Shown here piece after piece: positions 6,448-7,190 of a DNA stretch of 7,190 bases; position 1 is the first letter of the stretch, and the number at the start of each line of letters is the position of its first letter. Under the pieces are notes generated by a model. The model did no database searches. It saw only the letters and a program-made list of their open reading frames with translations, and was not told the origin of the DNA. A program made the position numbers and the translations under genes. Source of the DNA: MGOM01 sp035693825 (GTDB taxonomy: Bacteria > Chloroflexota > Anaerolineae > Anaerolineales > E44-bin32); assembly GCA_035693825.1 (NCBI GenBank), contig DASSGB010000296.1, positions 1 to 7,190 on the forward strand, in the 5' to 3' direction.

Positions 6448-7143
6448 ATGGCCACCGAACCGACCCGGCGCAGCCTGAATCACATCGGCCTTTTCCGTTT
6501 TCGGGACGGGTATTGGCGCCTTCAGGCCGGAGAGAAAGCTGCCGCGCTCGGAGCCTGGTTGGGCGCCCTTGAGCGAGCCTGCGAAAGGTTGCACCTCTAT
6601 CAGGTCTTTCCCACGGAGGCTGGGAGCGATTTCCTGTTGTGGGGGGCCCTCCCGTCGGAGAAGGACGAAGACGCCGCGGCCTTCTTCGAAACCTATGGCC
6701 GAGCGACGTACCCCCATCGGCAGCTGCTTGACCCGGTGACGTTCCTGTGGGGCTACACGGCCGCTTCGGTTTACAGCAAGGCGCGCTCGGCGCAGGAGAT
6801 CGATCCGTTCGGGGACACGCGAAAGCGGTACCTCGTCGTCTACCCGTTCAACAAGACTGGCCCCTGGTACTTGAAGAGCGCCGAGGCGCGCCAGGGGATG
6901 ATGAACGAGCACATCCGCCTGGGGAAGCAATTCACCCAGATCCACCAGCTCCTGCTGTACTCGTTCGGGCTGCAGGATCACGAGTTCGTCGTCGTGTACG
7001 AGACCGACGATCTGCCGCAGTTCTCGGATCTCGTCCGCCAGCTGCGCTCGACCGAGGTGCGGCTGTACACCGCCCTCGACGCACCTCTGCACACCGCCGT
7101 CTACCTTCCGCGCGAGAAGGCGATGCGCTTGTGGACGGGATGA
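6448..7143 (+). CDS. hemQ: Coproheme decarboxylase (HemQ/ChdC), chlorite dismutase family
   Basis: Removes two propionate carboxyls from coproheme III, using peroxide, to give heme b, the last step of the coproporphyrin-dependent pathway. The protein is 231 residues. YLVVYPFNKTGPWYL (128-142) holds Tyr132, matching the radical Tyr of Firmicute HemQ, and Lys136, matching its partner Lys; the usual YPM is YPF here. MMNEHIRLG (151-159) contains His155, matching the proximal heme ligand. Aligning YSFGLQDHEFVVVYETD (171-187) by eye puts Gln167 where HemQ has Gln and true chlorite dismutases have the essential Arg. This argues for decarboxylase and against chlorite breakdown. The loop after YPF is about four residues shorter than in Firmicute enzymes. 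It starts 5 nt after the radical SAM gene, with only a weak purine stretch as ribosome site. The hem neighbours confirm the role. Confidence 0.92.
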   Translation: MATEPTRRSLNHIGLFRFRDGYWRLQAGEKAAALGAWLGALERACERLHLYQVFPTEAGSDFLLWGALPSEKDEDAAAFFETYGRATYPHRQLLDPVTFLWGYTAASVYSKARSAQEIDPFGDTRKRYLVVYPFNKTGPWYLKSAEARQGMMNEHIRLGKQFTQIHQLLLYSFGLQDHEFVVVYETDDLPQFSDLVRQLRSTEVRLYTALDAPLHTAVYLPREKAMRLWTG

Positions 7144-7190
7144 GATCGGTGGACATCTCTGCCTCGCGTTTCCTGCGCGCCTGCCGGCGA
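7140..7190 (+). CDS. hemE: Uroporphyrinogen decarboxylase, N-terminal fragment (cut by window end)
   Basis: Only 17 codons are present, reading MRSVDISASRFLRACRR. The segment SRFLRACRR is the typical N-terminus of HemE, which normally continues with a PVDRTPVWxMRQAGR motif just beyond this window. HemE decarboxylates the four acetates of uroporphyrinogen III to give coproporphyrinogen III, the entry to the branch that HemQ finishes. The ATG at 7140 overlaps the hemQ stop as ATGA, the same arrangement as hemA-hemC. A GTG at 7149 in the same frame is an alternative start. The identification rests on a short stretch but fits the operon exactly. Confidence 0.82.
   Translation, partial: MRSVDISASRFLRACRR

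Noticed and set aside
6448..7143. True chlorite dismutase acting in (per)chlorate respiration
   Set aside because: Gln167 replaces the required distal Arg, the HemQ-type Tyr and Lys are present, and all neighbours are heme-synthesis genes.

Overview
The window is GC-rich bacterial DNA. It holds one tightly packed, single-strand (+) heme (tetrapyrrole) biosynthesis operon, preceded by about 540 bases with no gene. The organism is not named by the sequence. The combination points to an uncultured or thermophile-like Gram-positive-type or Chloroflexota bacterium: a C5-pathway hemA, a non-Firmicute HemQ, a MerR/excisionase-type HTH protein heading the cluster, and a NirJ/AhbD-like radical SAM/SPASM gene next to hemQ. 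Chloroflexota is my best guess, with modest confidence, because no rRNA or other phylogenetic marker is present.

Layout. Bases 1-543 contain no supportable gene but several stem-loops: a repeat-like hairpin at 56-107, two small hairpins at 111-138 and 145-165, and a long two-part hairpin at 324-367. Eight genes follow, all on the + strand. They are an HTH DNA-binding protein (544-1245), hemA glutamyl-tRNA reductase (1251-2549), hemC hydroxymethylbilane synthase (2546-3466), hemD uroporphyrinogen-III synthase (3459-4238), hemB porphobilinogen synthase (4243-5286), a radical SAM/SPASM protein (5288-6442), hemQ/chdC coproheme decarboxylase (6448-7143), and the first 17 codons of hemE uroporphyrinogen decarboxylase (7140 to the window edge). 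Every junction is either an overlap (4, 8 and 4 nt) or a gap of at most 5 nt, so co-transcription and translational coupling are strongly suggested.

How they work together. HemA makes glutamate-1-semialdehyde from glutamyl-tRNA. HemL, not in this window, would convert it to 5-aminolevulinate. HemB, HemC and HemD carry this to uroporphyrinogen III, and HemE makes coproporphyrinogen III. HemQ implies that heme is finished through the coproporphyrin-dependent route, in which coproheme is decarboxylated to heme b. The enzymes for oxidation (CgoX/HemY) and iron insertion (CpfC/HemH) would be expected just downstream.

The least explained member is the radical SAM/SPASM protein between hemB and hemQ. 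It resembles the NirJ/AhbC/AhbD group, and its position suggests an oxygen-independent step in heme completion alongside the peroxide-using HemQ. This is the best candidate for new biology in the window. The leading HTH gene is a candidate cluster-specific regulator.
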